Assembly: GCF_007680605.1 (NCBI RefSeq)
Contig: NZ_VEIO01000006.1
Location: forward strand, 103,695 to 167,694
Reading direction: 5' to 3'
DNA length: 64,000 bases
From: Paenibacillus xylanexedens
GTDB taxonomy: Bacteria > Bacillota > Bacilli > Paenibacillales > Paenibacillaceae
Under the pieces are notes generated by a model. The model had not been told where the DNA came from. It worked only from the letters and a program-made list of their open reading frames with translations, and made no database searches. The position numbers and the translations under genes are program-made. Below, one piece after another: positions 16,565 to 25,418 of the stretch; within the stretch, counting starts at the first letter, position 1; every line of letters starts with the position of its first letter.

Positions 16565-16643
16565 AAATCTTGTTTAGAATTTGTTCAGTATCGTTCGCTA
16601 TACTTAATAGAACAAACTGAATATTGGAGTGAACAAGAGCCAC

Positions 16644-16826
16644 ATGAGCAGAGAGATTATAGATGAGATGCACCAATTAAGCCACAATGACGACCGCCGA
16701 TATCACTTGTTGATGATGGGGGTTAAACAAATGTTACATGAACAGAAGCTGAACCGATATCGCTGGCTGGGGAGACTTAAGGAGCGGAGAAGACAACGAA
16801 GCATTCAGGCAGACCGCTGGGAGTAA
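16644..16826 (+). CDS. Small highly charged protein of unknown function
   Basis: 60 residues, rich in Arg, His and Glu, ending in a basic segment (GRLKERRRQRS). No family recognised. GGAGTG is 13 bases upstream of the ATG; a GTG at 16629 is the alternative start but would overlap that site. It lies 80 bases after the LysR gene and ends before a strong bidirectional terminator, so it could be cotranscribed with LysR. Coding status is moderately certain. Confidence 0.55.
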   Translation: MSREIIDEMHQLSHNDDRRYHLLMMGVKQMLHEQKLNRYRWLGRLKERRRQRSIQADRWE

Positions 16827-16888
16827 CGATCTAACTTCCTGAACATGCCATAGAAATACGATGGTATATTTACATATGAAGTGATAGC

Positions 16889-16934
16889 AAAATGGCGGCC
16901 CTACTTCCGTGAGGAAGACAGGGCCGCCATTTTT
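16889..16934. terminator. Bidirectional terminator
   Basis: AAAATGGCGGCCCT pairs with AGGGCCGCCATTTT, with A-run before and T-run after. It serves the small plus-strand gene and uppP on the minus strand. Confidence 0.9.
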
Positions 16935-16996
16935 GTTAAAGCAAAACGATCTGTTTGATGTTTGATATGAATTGAACGGTGTTTACACAGATTCCA

Positions 16997-17809
16997 TTAC
17001 ATCATCAGGATCACAAAGAATACAGCTGCCAGTACAAAGCGGTACACAGCGAAGACGGTCAGGCTCAATCTTTTCAAAATAGACAGGAATGTCTTGATCG
17101 CCAGCATGGCAACGATGAACGCGGCGATAAATCCGATCGCAAAGATCAGAAAATCATCGCTGTTCAGATGATCGATGCTTTTGTACATATCATATCCCGT
17201 GGCACCAATCATAATTGGAACGGACACGAGGAAGGTGAACTCTGCCGCAGCTACCCGGCTGATTCCGGCAAACAAGCCGCCCGAGATCGTGGAGCCGGAA
17301 CGGGAGAAGCCCGGCCACAACGCCAAAATCTGAAACATACCCACAGCAAACGCTTGTTTGTAGGTAATATCGTCAACGTCATGTGTGGTAATGCGTGAGC
17401 TCTTATGGCTCCAGCGTTCAGCTACGATCATCAATATACCACCGATCACAAGGCTGTACAGTACGGTTTGCGGACCAAACAAGTGAGCCTTGATCCAGTC
17501 CCGGAACACGAGTCCGATGACAACGGCAGGAACCATCGCCAGAATGATATGTCCCAGATTGAGGCGGCGGGAATACGGCCTTTTGCCTCCAGTAAAGCGA
17601 AACATATCAATGAATTTGTTCCAGTACAGTACGACAACAGCCAGTACAGCACCAAGCTGGACAACCACCTCAAACGTTTTGACTGACTCGTTGTCCTCTG
17701 ATAGACCCAGCAAATGAGCTGTCAGAATCATGTGTCCGGTAGAGGACACGGGCAAAAACTCAGTCAAACCTTCGATGATGCCCATAATAATGGATGATAT
17801 AAAGTCCAA
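16997..17809 (-). CDS. uppP: Undecaprenyl-diphosphatase
   Basis: 270 residues, the standard BacA/UppP length, with about eight hydrophobic segments. It recycles the C55 lipid carrier of cell-wall synthesis and can raise bacitracin tolerance. Catalytic motifs are GLTEFLPVSSTGH near residue 15 and PGFSRSGSTISGG near residue 165. A TTG start at 17809 is chosen because AAGGAGG stands seven bases upstream and the family begins just there; a longer frame to 17884 has no ribosome site. Monocistronic. Confidence 0.94.
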   Translation of the reverse strand: MDFISSIIMGIIEGLTEFLPVSSTGHMILTAHLLGLSEDNESVKTFEVVVQLGAVLAVVVLYWNKFIDMFRFTGGKRPYSRRLNLGHIILAMVPAVVIGLVFRDWIKAHLFGPQTVLYSLVIGGILMIVAERWSHKSSRITTHDVDDITYKQAFAVGMFQILALWPGFSRSGSTISGGLFAGISRVAAAEFTFLVSVPIMIGATGYDMYKSIDHLNSDDFLIFAIGFIAAFIVAMLAIKTFLSILKRLSLTVFAVYRFVLAAVFFVILMM

Positions 17810-17957
17810 TTCTCTTCCTCCTTGAGATGCAGATGACAGCCATAAGGCTTGTCCTGCTATAACGATGTCTGTCCTTTCGAACAAGACTATCCTCTATTAT
17901 GCTCAGAATTGCCTCCCACTTCAACTCTATGCTTGTAACCCGTTGTTTAAAACTATA

Positions 17958-17986
17958 TTGACAAAAACCTAGTTATCCCATAGGAT
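17958..17986 (+). promoter_or_regulatory. Promoter for the TetR regulator
   Basis: TTGACA (17958-17963), 17-base spacer, TAGGAT (17981-17986). The GACTGACTGA direct repeat at 17997-18006 lies between promoter and start and may be an autoregulatory site. Confidence 0.6.
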
Positions 17987-18028
17987 ATATATTAACTGAC
18001 TGACTGATCAATCGGGAGGGTAAAAAGC

Positions 18029-18661
18029 ATGGCCAAAGTCAACGGTTTGGGACCCGGAGAAGAACGAAGGGACCAAATTATTCGTATAGCGATGGAACGA
18101 TTCGCAACTCAAGGGTATCATCAGACGAAAATCTCTGATATTGTTCGCGAAGCTGGAGTCGCTCAGGGAACCTTTTACTGGCACTTCAAGAGCAAGGAAG
18201 CCATTGCTTCCGAGATTTTGTTAACGGGCAGAGAACAATTGCTTGAAGCAATCGGGCAAGGGTACCGGAAGGATGCCGGGTCGGTTGAAGATATGGTGAA
18301 GGCCTCGGAGAAGCTGTTTACCAACTTGTTCACCTTTGCAGCGCAGAACCGATATTTCATGGAGTTGTTGCTTAAGGGGATCGTGACCGAAGAATCCGTC
18401 CAGAGGCTAGTTGAAGAGACTCGCAATGCGGTGGAGACAGCATTCCGTCACAATATGGAGCGTGCCATCGAACTGGGGATGCTGCCAGCAGATATGAATG
18501 TACCCTTACGCGCGGCATTGCTTGTAAGCATGATCGAGGGCATGATCTCGCGCTGGTTGTTCGGCTCAGAGGAGCTACACGGCCGTTTCGCGGAGATGAG
18601 CGCTACTGAATTGGCAACTGAAGCGGCGAGTTTTGAGTTTTACGGCCTGCTCGGTACATAA
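18029..18661 (+). CDS. TetR-family transcriptional regulator
   Basis: 210 residues. The N-terminal helix-turn-helix is clear (ATQGYHQTKISDIVREAGVAQGTFYWHFKSKEA); the C-terminal ligand domain is all-helical and unassigned. It precedes an amino acid ABC importer and an OsmC gene on the same strand, separated from them by 146 bases, and is a candidate regulator of that unit. Effector unknown. Confidence 0.92.
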   Translation: MAKVNGLGPGEERRDQIIRIAMERFATQGYHQTKISDIVREAGVAQGTFYWHFKSKEAIASEILLTGREQLLEAIGQGYRKDAGSVEDMVKASEKLFTNLFTFAAQNRYFMELLLKGIVTEESVQRLVEETRNAVETAFRHNMERAIELGMLPADMNVPLRAALLVSMIEGMISRWLFGSEELHGRFAEMSATELATEAASFEFYGLLGT

Positions 18662-18807
18662 TGTCGGCAGGGCCTGGGGCTTTATTTTTCAGGCAAAAGA
18701 GGCAGCAAGGCTTCACATTTAACACACTTCTTCACATGATTAAGCCAGTCACAGGGAATAATGGAATCACCAAGAGAACATAAGATGAATGAGAGGAAGT
18801 TAACGTC

Positions 18808-19668
18808 ATGAACAACACATATGGAACTAAAATTCGCAAAGGGTGGTCACTCACCGCAATTCTGCTCATGGTTGTGCTTGTACTAAGTGCGTGCGGCAGC
18901 AAACCAGCGGCGGAGAATGGCAATACAAACAATGCAGCACAGTCTGGCGGCAACGAACTGGAGCAGATCAAATCAGCAGGTGTCATGAAGGTCGGCATGA
19001 TGGGTACGTATCGTCCATACAACTTCTTGAATGACAAGAAAGAAATGGACGGATTTGATGCGGATATCGCACGTGAAGTAGCGAAGCGTCTTGGCGTTAA
19101 GGTTGAGTTTGTATCTCAGGAGTTCTCCGGTCTGACACCAAGTTTGCAGGCGAAAAAGCTGGATGCGATTATCAGCCAAATGACGATTACGGACGATCGT
19201 AAAAAAGTGCTGGATTTCAGTGATCCGTATATCACCAACCAGGTCAAAATTATTGTTAAAGAAGACAACAACGATATTACGAAACTGGAAGATTTCAAAG
19301 GCAAAACGATTGGTGTAGGTTTGGGCACAAACGATGAAACATACCTGCGGAACGAAGTGCTGCCAAAAGTCGGAGATTTTACAATTAAAACATATGATGA
19401 TGTTATCTCGTCTCTGAAAGACCTGAACGCAGGACGGATTGATGCCACGATCAACAACCTGTATGCTTTGAAGCCCATCGTAGATGCAAATGGATTCAAA
19501 ATTAAAGCTGTAGGCGAAGCAATCAAGAGCGACCAGGCAGGTATTGCGGTACGTAAGGACAACCCTGAGCTTGTAGCAGCACTGAACGATGCACTGAAAG
19601 GCATGAAGGATGACGGAACGTACAATACCATTTTCAAAAAATGGTTCGGTGAAGAGCCTGCGCAATAA
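18808..19668 (+). CDS. Amino acid ABC transporter, substrate-binding lipoprotein
   Basis: 286 residues. Signal peptide with lipobox VLSAC (lipidated Cys29), an Asn-rich linker, then an SBP_bac_3 domain starting KVGMMGTYRPYNFL with the GFDADIAREVAKRLG motif that contacts the amino acid alpha groups. The YRPYNF and DLNAGRIDATINN stretches are like the cystine/polar amino acid group (FliY/TcyA). It is the first gene of a binding protein-permease-ATPase operon with 31- and 15-base gaps. Cystine is a reasonable guess, supported by the downstream OsmC thiol peroxidase-like gene; unproven. Confidence 0.92.
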   Translation: MNNTYGTKIRKGWSLTAILLMVVLVLSACGSKPAAENGNTNNAAQSGGNELEQIKSAGVMKVGMMGTYRPYNFLNDKKEMDGFDADIAREVAKRLGVKVEFVSQEFSGLTPSLQAKKLDAIISQMTITDDRKKVLDFSDPYITNQVKIIVKEDNNDITKLEDFKGKTIGVGLGTNDETYLRNEVLPKVGDFTIKTYDDVISSLKDLNAGRIDATINNLYALKPIVDANGFKIKAVGEAIKSDQAGIAVRKDNPELVAALNDALKGMKDDGTYNTIFKKWFGEEPAQ

Positions 19669-19699
19669 TGGACCGGCAAGGCGAAGGGAAGTTTGATCC

Positions 19700-20344
19700 A
19701 TGGAACTGATATTCGAAAACATCCCCTTCTTTCTGAAGGGGGCTTATTATACGCTTTATGTCACCGTGATCTCTATGTTTTTTGCCTTTATCATCGGGGT
19801 ACTGGTAGCTATTGCCAGGCTTAAAGGACCGATGTGGTTAAGGCTGATCGCCAGATTTTATGTATCCATCATGCGGGGAACCCCGCTGCTGGTGCAATTA
19901 TTCGTTATCTATTACGGGCTTGTGGATTATGGCGTAACCCTCGGGTCACTAACGGCCGCTTGTCTTGGGCTCAGTCTGAATGCGGGGGCGTTCCTGTCCG
20001 AGACGTTCCGAGGTGCGATCCAAGCTGTACCGAAAGGGCAAACGGAAGCTGCATACGCTACGGGTATGACCCCGGCTCAGGCGATGAGACGGATCATTTT
20101 CCCGCAGGCGGTGCGCATTGCCATTCCGCCGATGGGCAATACCTTTATTGGCATGCTCAAGGAAACGTCGCTAGTCGCTGCAATTGGCGTTACCGAACTG
20201 CTGCGTTCTGCACAGCTCCTGGTATCCCAGTATGCGCTAAATATGCCATTTTACCTGGCGATCGGAGTCATTTATTGGATTATGAGCATCGGCTTCTCGG
20301 CCATTCTGGAGCAAGTAGAGCGCCGGCTGGCCCGGGCTTACTAG
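19700..20344 (+). CDS. Amino acid ABC transporter permease (HisM/TcyB-like)
   Basis: 214 residues, four to five hydrophobic segments. It has the family's GTPLLVQLFVIYYG motif and the EAA coupling loop (EAAYATGMTPAQAMRRIIFPQA) that docks on the ATPase. A single permease gene suggests a homodimeric channel. Second gene of the importer operon. Confidence 0.93.
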   Translation: MELIFENIPFFLKGAYYTLYVTVISMFFAFIIGVLVAIARLKGPMWLRLIARFYVSIMRGTPLLVQLFVIYYGLVDYGVTLGSLTAACLGLSLNAGAFLSETFRGAIQAVPKGQTEAAYATGMTPAQAMRRIIFPQAVRIAIPPMGNTFIGMLKETSLVAAIGVTELLRSAQLLVSQYALNMPFYLAIGVIYWIMSIGFSAILEQVERRLARAY

Positions 20345-20359
20345 AGGGGGAGAGAAGCG

Positions 20360-21106
20360 ATGATTACAACAACCGGACTGACCAAACGTTTTCAAAATCA
20401 TGAAGTGCTCACCGATATCGATATGCATGTAGATGCCAAGGATATTGTTGTTCTGCTGGGTCCCAGTGGCTCAGGCAAAAGTACCCTGCTACGCTGTCTT
20501 AATGGACTGGAACAGTTGTCCGGCGGACAGATCGAAGTGAACGGCGTTGTGGTAAACAGCGCAGATCCGCTGCGCGTTCAACGTGCCCGGGTGCTGGAGA
20601 TTCGTCGCCAGACCGGCATGGTGTTCCAACAGTTTAACCTGTATCCGCACAAGACCGTGCTTGGCAATGTAATGGAAGGTCTTGTGACCGTGAAAAAAAT
20701 AAAGCGGGACGAAGCCGCTGAACGCGGACGGCTTTTGCTGGACCGTGTAGGTCTGTCGGATAAGCAGGATGCGTATCCTTCCCGTTTATCCGGCGGACAA
20801 CAGCAACGCGTAGCCATTGCACGGGCACTGGCAATGGAGCCGGAAGTGATGCTGTTTGACGAACCGACCTCGGCCCTCGACCCCGAACTGGTTGGAGAGG
20901 TGCTGTCGGTCATGAAAGAACTGGCGCAGGAAGGCATGACCATGTTGGTCGTGACACATGAGCTGAAATTCGCCCGGAACGTGGCGAACAAAATTGTTTT
21001 TATGGCGGATGGCTCCATTGTGGAGACGGCAAGCCCTGAAGCCTTTTTCGAACATCCGGCGCAAGAGCGTACACGCCAGTTCCTGCGGCAGATCACGGAA
21101 TTTTAA
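20360..21106 (+). CDS. Amino acid ABC transporter ATP-binding protein (GlnQ/TcyC-like)
   Basis: 248 residues. Walker A GPSGSGKST, Q-loop VFQQFNLYPH, signature LSGGQQQR and Walker B VMLFDEPTSALD all present, as in polar amino acid importers. AGGGGGAGAG precedes the ATG. Third gene of the operon, ending about 75 bases before the OsmC start. Confidence 0.95.
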   Translation: MITTTGLTKRFQNHEVLTDIDMHVDAKDIVVLLGPSGSGKSTLLRCLNGLEQLSGGQIEVNGVVVNSADPLRVQRARVLEIRRQTGMVFQQFNLYPHKTVLGNVMEGLVTVKKIKRDEAAERGRLLLDRVGLSDKQDAYPSRLSGGQQQRVAIARALAMEPEVMLFDEPTSALDPELVGEVLSVMKELAQEGMTMLVVTHELKFARNVANKIVFMADGSIVETASPEAFFEHPAQERTRQFLRQITEF

Positions 21107-21180
21107 ACCACCCGGTGAGTGGAAGGTTATTCTGTCATCGCAGTGTATGTGTAAACTACTATAGAAAGAAGGAAAACATC

Positions 21181-21603
21181 ATGAATGTAACAACAGTATG
21201 GAAGGGAAAACGCGCGTTTACCTCCGAAGGACCCTCAGGGTATGCTGTAGGCATGGATGCCACAGCGGCATATGGCGGTGACAGCCAAGGCGCTACGCCG
21301 ATGGAATTGTTACTCGCCGGACTTGGTGGTTGCATGGGAATCGACATCACGATGATTCTGGATGCTTTTCTGGACAAGATCGATTCGATTGAGATTGAAG
21401 CACAAGGCACACGGAGCGAGGATATGCCCAAAGGTTTTACGTCCATTGACCTGATCTTCAAAGTGGACGGGGACATCCCGGATTACCGGATCTGGAAAGC
21501 CATCCAGATGGCTGAAGAGAAATACTGCGCCGTTTCCGCATCACTGAGCGCAGATATCCATCCGAAGCTGATCCTCAACGGCGTGAGCACACCGCGTCCT
21601 TAA
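21181..21603 (+). CDS. OsmC/Ohr-family protein (YhfA-like)
   Basis: 140 residues. The family reduces organic hydroperoxides with two conserved cysteines; here one is in LGGCMGID and one in EKYCAVSAS. The YhfA-like subgroup has the TPMELLLAGLGGC motif. ATG 21181 is chosen for GAAGGA upstream; a longer frame from 21115 lacks a ribosome site. It lies 74 bases after the ABC importer operon without an intervening terminator, and a terminator follows it, so it is probably the last gene of that transcript. This links thiol-peroxide defence with amino acid (perhaps cystine) uptake. Confidence 0.9.
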   Translation: MNVTTVWKGKRAFTSEGPSGYAVGMDATAAYGGDSQGATPMELLLAGLGGCMGIDITMILDAFLDKIDSIEIEAQGTRSEDMPKGFTSIDLIFKVDGDIPDYRIWKAIQMAEEKYCAVSASLSADIHPKLILNGVSTPRP

Positions 21604-21677
21604 AAGCTTTAATTTCACTTTCACTAAGGCGAAGAACAACTTCAGATCTAATGATAAATCTAACGTTAGTTTGAATG

Positions 21678-21710
21678 AAAAGACACTTCCAATCACGGAA
21701 GTGTCTTTTT
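21678..21710 (+). terminator. Rho-independent terminator
   Basis: AAAAGACACTTCC pairs with GGAAGTGTCTTTT, then T. Ends the importer/OsmC transcript. Confidence 0.9.
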
Positions 21711-21853
21711 AGCTTGGCATATTTTATTGAATCCCACTCATGTATCTATAACAACTCAGGTCCATATCTCCACTTTAATGTCGAATCGAAGACCGCAGTT
21801 ATATGGTATGATGGATGCGCAGGTGAGAATGATCTGCTTCGGATGATCGCAAG

Positions 21854-21871
21854 TTGTAAGCGCTTATACAA
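21854..21871. promoter_or_regulatory. cre-like operator before the YesM-type kinase
   Basis: TTGTAAGCGCTTATACAA, a near-palindrome with the central GCGC and TGTAAGCGCTTA core of CcpA sites, ending 19 bases before the kinase start. Confidence 0.55.
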
Positions 21872-21890
21872 GATGACGGAAGGTGCGGAT

Positions 21891-23681
21891 ATGTTAAAAC
21901 GGCTGATTCGTATTACAAATGATCTCAAATTAAAGCATAAATTACTCATTTCCTACGTGCTTGTTGTCATGGTTCCCGTCCTGATTATCGGTCTCGCGGT
22001 GACCAGTTATTTTCGTCAGCAAGCACTGGATAATGCCATTGGGCAAACGATCATCAATGTGGATAAAATTAAAAGCCAGACGGCAACGATGCTGCGCGTG
22101 CCTACGGACATATCCAACTTGCTCATGTTTAACAGCGATCTCAAGGAGATCGTGAATCGACAGTATAAAAGTGTGGTGGAGCTGACCTCGGCTTACCTCG
22201 CATATAAAGATTTCCAGGAATATCGGCGGCTATATCGGGAAATTGCAGGTATACGTTTTTACTCGACGAACCCGACATTGATCAACAATCTGGAATTTAT
22301 TCCGGTCAATGAGCGAACCAAGCAGAGTTACTGGTACAAGGAAGCGCTGAAAACAACGAGCATCGGCTGGTTTTACATCCCTGGCAACGAAGACAATCCG
22401 GTTCACCGGCTTAGTCTGGTGCGCAAGGTTCCTTTTGCCGAGTATAAGACCGAAGGTGTGCTGATGATCGTAATCAATCAGGAGGAACTTAACGGTTTGT
22501 TGCGCCAGGAGCAGTTCGAGACACTGATTACCGATGAGCAGGGTTACGTTGTTGCGGCGAAAAATACCGACCTGGTCGGGAAAACGCTGGGTGAGCTTGA
22601 TTTTGGCGTAGACCTCCAGAGTCAACCCAAGGGTACCATTGAGGCTGATTTTCAGGGGGAACCCTCGAATATTGTCATTGATGAATTGGGCCCGGGATCA
22701 AGCTTTAACAAGCTAAAGGTTATCTCGGTGTTTGCGACCAAAAATATCGTAAAAGATGCCAACCAGATTAGCCAGATCGGCATGATTTTTATTACCATGG
22801 TGCTGGTGATCGCGTTGCTTCTGGTGTACATTATTTCATTCCTCACGTCGAACCGGCTACTACGCCTCAGTAAACATCTGAACAAGCTGGCTCTTGGAGA
22901 TTTGAACGTCACTTCGCGCATTGACGGGAACGATGAGATCGGGCAATTATCACGTCAGTTCAACTACATGGTGAAAAGTATTAACGAACTGATGACCCAG
23001 GTGGTCGAGACAACAGAACAGAACAACCAATTGGAAATCGCCCAAAAAGAGATTAAACTGAAAATGATGGCCAGCCAGATTAATCCTCATTTTTTGTTTA
23101 ACGCACTTGAATCCATTCGCATGAAGGCTCATATCAAGGGAGAAGCAGAGATTGCGAATATTGTCAGGTTGCTTGGCAAGCTGATGCGGAAAAGTCTGGA
23201 GATTGGCAGCGGCAAAACAACGTTTCGGGCAGAACTGGAAATGGTGCGTTCCTATTTGGAGATTCAGAAGTTTCGGTATGGGGACAGGTTAGCCTTTGAA
23301 ATTCATCTGGACCCTGAGGTGGAGAGGATGTATATCCCGCCTTTGATTATTCAGCCAATTGTGGAAAACGCTATTGTGCATGGATTAGAGAACAAAGAAG
23401 GAACCGTGCGGGTGCACATTCTGATTTGTATGGTAGATCGTATGGTCACGGTACAAGTGAAAGATGATGGAGCGGGCATCACGCCGGAACGACTTGCAGA
23501 AGTGATGCAGTTTGTCAGCGGTCCTGAAGAAGAGGAGAAGAGCCGGATTGGCATGCGCAATGTGCATCAGCGTTTGACTTTGACGTACGGGGAAAATGCC
23601 GGGTTACAGATTAACAGTGTGTACGGGGAAGGAACAGAGGTTTCTTTCACCTTGCCAGCAGGAGGGAACCAGCATGTATAA
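21891..23681 (+). CDS. Sensor histidine kinase, YesM family
   Basis: 596 residues. Two transmembrane helices (near residues 20-42 and 295-318) enclose a Cache-like extracellular domain. HAMP follows, then the His_kinase module of the LytS/YesM type with phospho-acceptor His400 in ASQINPHFLFNALESIR, and a GHKL ATPase (IVENAIVHGLE, DDGAGI). The ATG at 21891 is the first with a good ribosome site (GGAAGG); a longer frame would read through the preceding terminator. It overlaps its regulator by eight bases. In this family the kinase senses an extracellular sugar signal and turns on the adjacent glycosidase and sugar transporter. Confidence 0.93.
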   Translation: MLKRLIRITNDLKLKHKLLISYVLVVMVPVLIIGLAVTSYFRQQALDNAIGQTIINVDKIKSQTATMLRVPTDISNLLMFNSDLKEIVNRQYKSVVELTSAYLAYKDFQEYRRLYREIAGIRFYSTNPTLINNLEFIPVNERTKQSYWYKEALKTTSIGWFYIPGNEDNPVHRLSLVRKVPFAEYKTEGVLMIVINQEELNGLLRQEQFETLITDEQGYVVAAKNTDLVGKTLGELDFGVDLQSQPKGTIEADFQGEPSNIVIDELGPGSSFNKLKVISVFATKNIVKDANQISQIGMIFITMVLVIALLLVYIISFLTSNRLLRLSKHLNKLALGDLNVTSRIDGNDEIGQLSRQFNYMVKSINELMTQVVETTEQNNQLEIAQKEIKLKMMASQINPHFLFNALESIRMKAHIKGEAEIANIVRLLGKLMRKSLEIGSGKTTFRAELEMVRSYLEIQKFRYGDRLAFEIHLDPEVERMYIPPLIIQPIVENAIVHGLENKEGTVRVHILICMVDRMVTVQVKDDGAGITPERLAEVMQFVSGPEEEEKSRIGMRNVHQRLTLTYGENAGLQINSVYGEGTEVSFTLPAGGNQHV

Positions 23682-25281
23682 AGTATTGTTGGTAGACGAT
23701 GAACCAAGCATTCGCGAGGGATTGACGACGATTATCGATTGGGAAAAATACAGCTTCCAGATCATGGCTACAGCCGGAAGCGGGCGCGAGGCCATCGCCT
23801 GTTTCAACGAACTCAAGCCGGACCTGACCATTATTGATATACGGATGCCAGGCATGACTGGCCTGGAAGTCATCGAAGAGATCCGCCAGCATGAACCTGA
23901 TGCACATTTTCTGATTTTGAGCGGTTATGCTGACTTTGATTACGCCAAGAAAGCAATCAGCTTCGGCGTGGATGGTTATCTGCTGAAGCCGGTGGACGAA
24001 GAAGAGATCATCGCTGAACTGGAACGAATTGCGGGACAGCTTCATCAGGAACAGGAAACGCAGGCTCGCTACGCCGGAGAAGATACGGCATACAGAGAAC
24101 ATCAGATTGAGGCATTGTTATATGACTCTTTACAAGGTAAGGGGAGCGAGGAAGAGGACAGTCTTGGACTGCACTGGCCGCAGTATCAAGTGATTTTGCT
24201 GGAGATTCATGCAACGCTTGATCTGCAGCGGGGGAATGAGATGAAACGCAAACTGATTGAAGCATTCGATCAGAAGGACAAAGGTATCGTATTTTCATAT
24301 CATTCCGGCTTGGGGTTATTGATCAAAGAAGCGGTTACTCAGAATACCTCATCACAGAATCTCTATGATGAATTGCAAGCATTACTCGCAGAATGGAACA
24401 TTCACATGTACGCTACCGCTGGAGAACCGGTACAGTCTACTACTGAGATTGCCAGATCATACACACAGGCGAGTAGCCTTATGGCAGAACGGTTCCTGTT
24501 CACAGAGCAACGGATCAAACGCTGGGATGAAGGGCGACTGTCTCCTTCAAGTGCGGAGGGTAACGGTACGGGAACCCAGCCAGACGGCGCTCAAGAGCCT
24601 GATGAAGTTGAACTTGCGGACAAGCTGTATTATGCCTTGGACATTCGCAGCAGTGAATCTGTTATGCGTGTGCTTGGAGAGATGGAGGAGCGATTGATTC
24701 CGTATCATTGGACGGAGCAAGCGATCAAAACGGCATTTTCGCAGGTGTTCTCGCTCGCGTTCAATAAACTTGCTGCAGCGAATCAGCATATGCAAACCAT
24801 TATGCAGGATCACTCTGTGCTGATTAATGAGGTGTATCATCAGTTCACGATGGCTGATCTTAAAGCGATGGCGGCGGAACATCTGGATCGTCTGATTCAG
24901 CGTATGGGCGGAGGCAGTACAGATACCGTGATGAAACAGATGATTGAGTTCATTCAACGGAATCCCGGTGAGAATCTCAAGCTGGAGGTTCTGGCCGAGG
25001 TGTTTAACTACAACAGCAGTTATCTGGGGAAATTGTTCAAGAACCACACGGGCGAGTCTTTTAACGCCTTTCTGGATAAAGTTCGAATCGAGAAAGCGAA
25101 AGCTTTGCTTGACGAAGGGTTAAAGGTGCATCAGGTGGCTTCAAGAGTCGGCTATGCCAATGTGGACTATTTTCACGGTAAATTCAAAAAATACGTAGGA
25201 GAATCTCCTTCGGCGTATAAACAATCCAGATCCCAATCTCACACGAGAGAAACGAATCACCATGACAATGAAGAGGAATAA
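23674..25281 (+). CDS. Response regulator with AraC-type DNA-binding domain, YesN family
   Basis: 535 residues. Receiver domain at the N-terminus with Asp55 in LTIIDIRMPG; a middle region of about 270 residues without a clear family; two AraC helix-turn-helix motifs at the C-terminus (LAEVFNYNSSYLGKLFKNHTGESF and HQVASRVGYANVDYFHGKFKKYVGESPS). GGAGGG lies ten bases before ATG 23674. It is translationally coupled to the kinase and should activate the downstream GH2/transporter genes. Confidence 0.94.
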   Translation: MYKVLLVDDEPSIREGLTTIIDWEKYSFQIMATAGSGREAIACFNELKPDLTIIDIRMPGMTGLEVIEEIRQHEPDAHFLILSGYADFDYAKKAISFGVDGYLLKPVDEEEIIAELERIAGQLHQEQETQARYAGEDTAYREHQIEALLYDSLQGKGSEEEDSLGLHWPQYQVILLEIHATLDLQRGNEMKRKLIEAFDQKDKGIVFSYHSGLGLLIKEAVTQNTSSQNLYDELQALLAEWNIHMYATAGEPVQSTTEIARSYTQASSLMAERFLFTEQRIKRWDEGRLSPSSAEGNGTGTQPDGAQEPDEVELADKLYYALDIRSSESVMRVLGEMEERLIPYHWTEQAIKTAFSQVFSLAFNKLAAANQHMQTIMQDHSVLINEVYHQFTMADLKAMAAEHLDRLIQRMGGGSTDTVMKQMIEFIQRNPGENLKLEVLAEVFNYNSSYLGKLFKNHTGESFNAFLDKVRIEKAKALLDEGLKVHQVASRVGYANVDYFHGKFKKYVGESPSAYKQSRSQSHTRETNHHDNEEE

Positions 25282-25374
25282 ATAACCCGGGGTGGTACGG
25301 GAGTTCTTCATAATATAGTCCATGTACTTCCCCGAATAAGCAATGGTTTGTCCAAGCTGTACACCGTAGACTGA

Positions 25375-25389
25375 TTGTACAAAGTACAA
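25375..25389. promoter_or_regulatory. Perfect palindrome before the GH2 gene
   Basis: TTGTAC-AAA-GTACAA, between the YesN-type regulator gene and the GH2 gene. Possible regulator site; single copy seen. Confidence 0.3.
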
Positions 25390-25418
25390 GAGTCCAGATG
25401 AAGGGATGGCTGCAGGAT

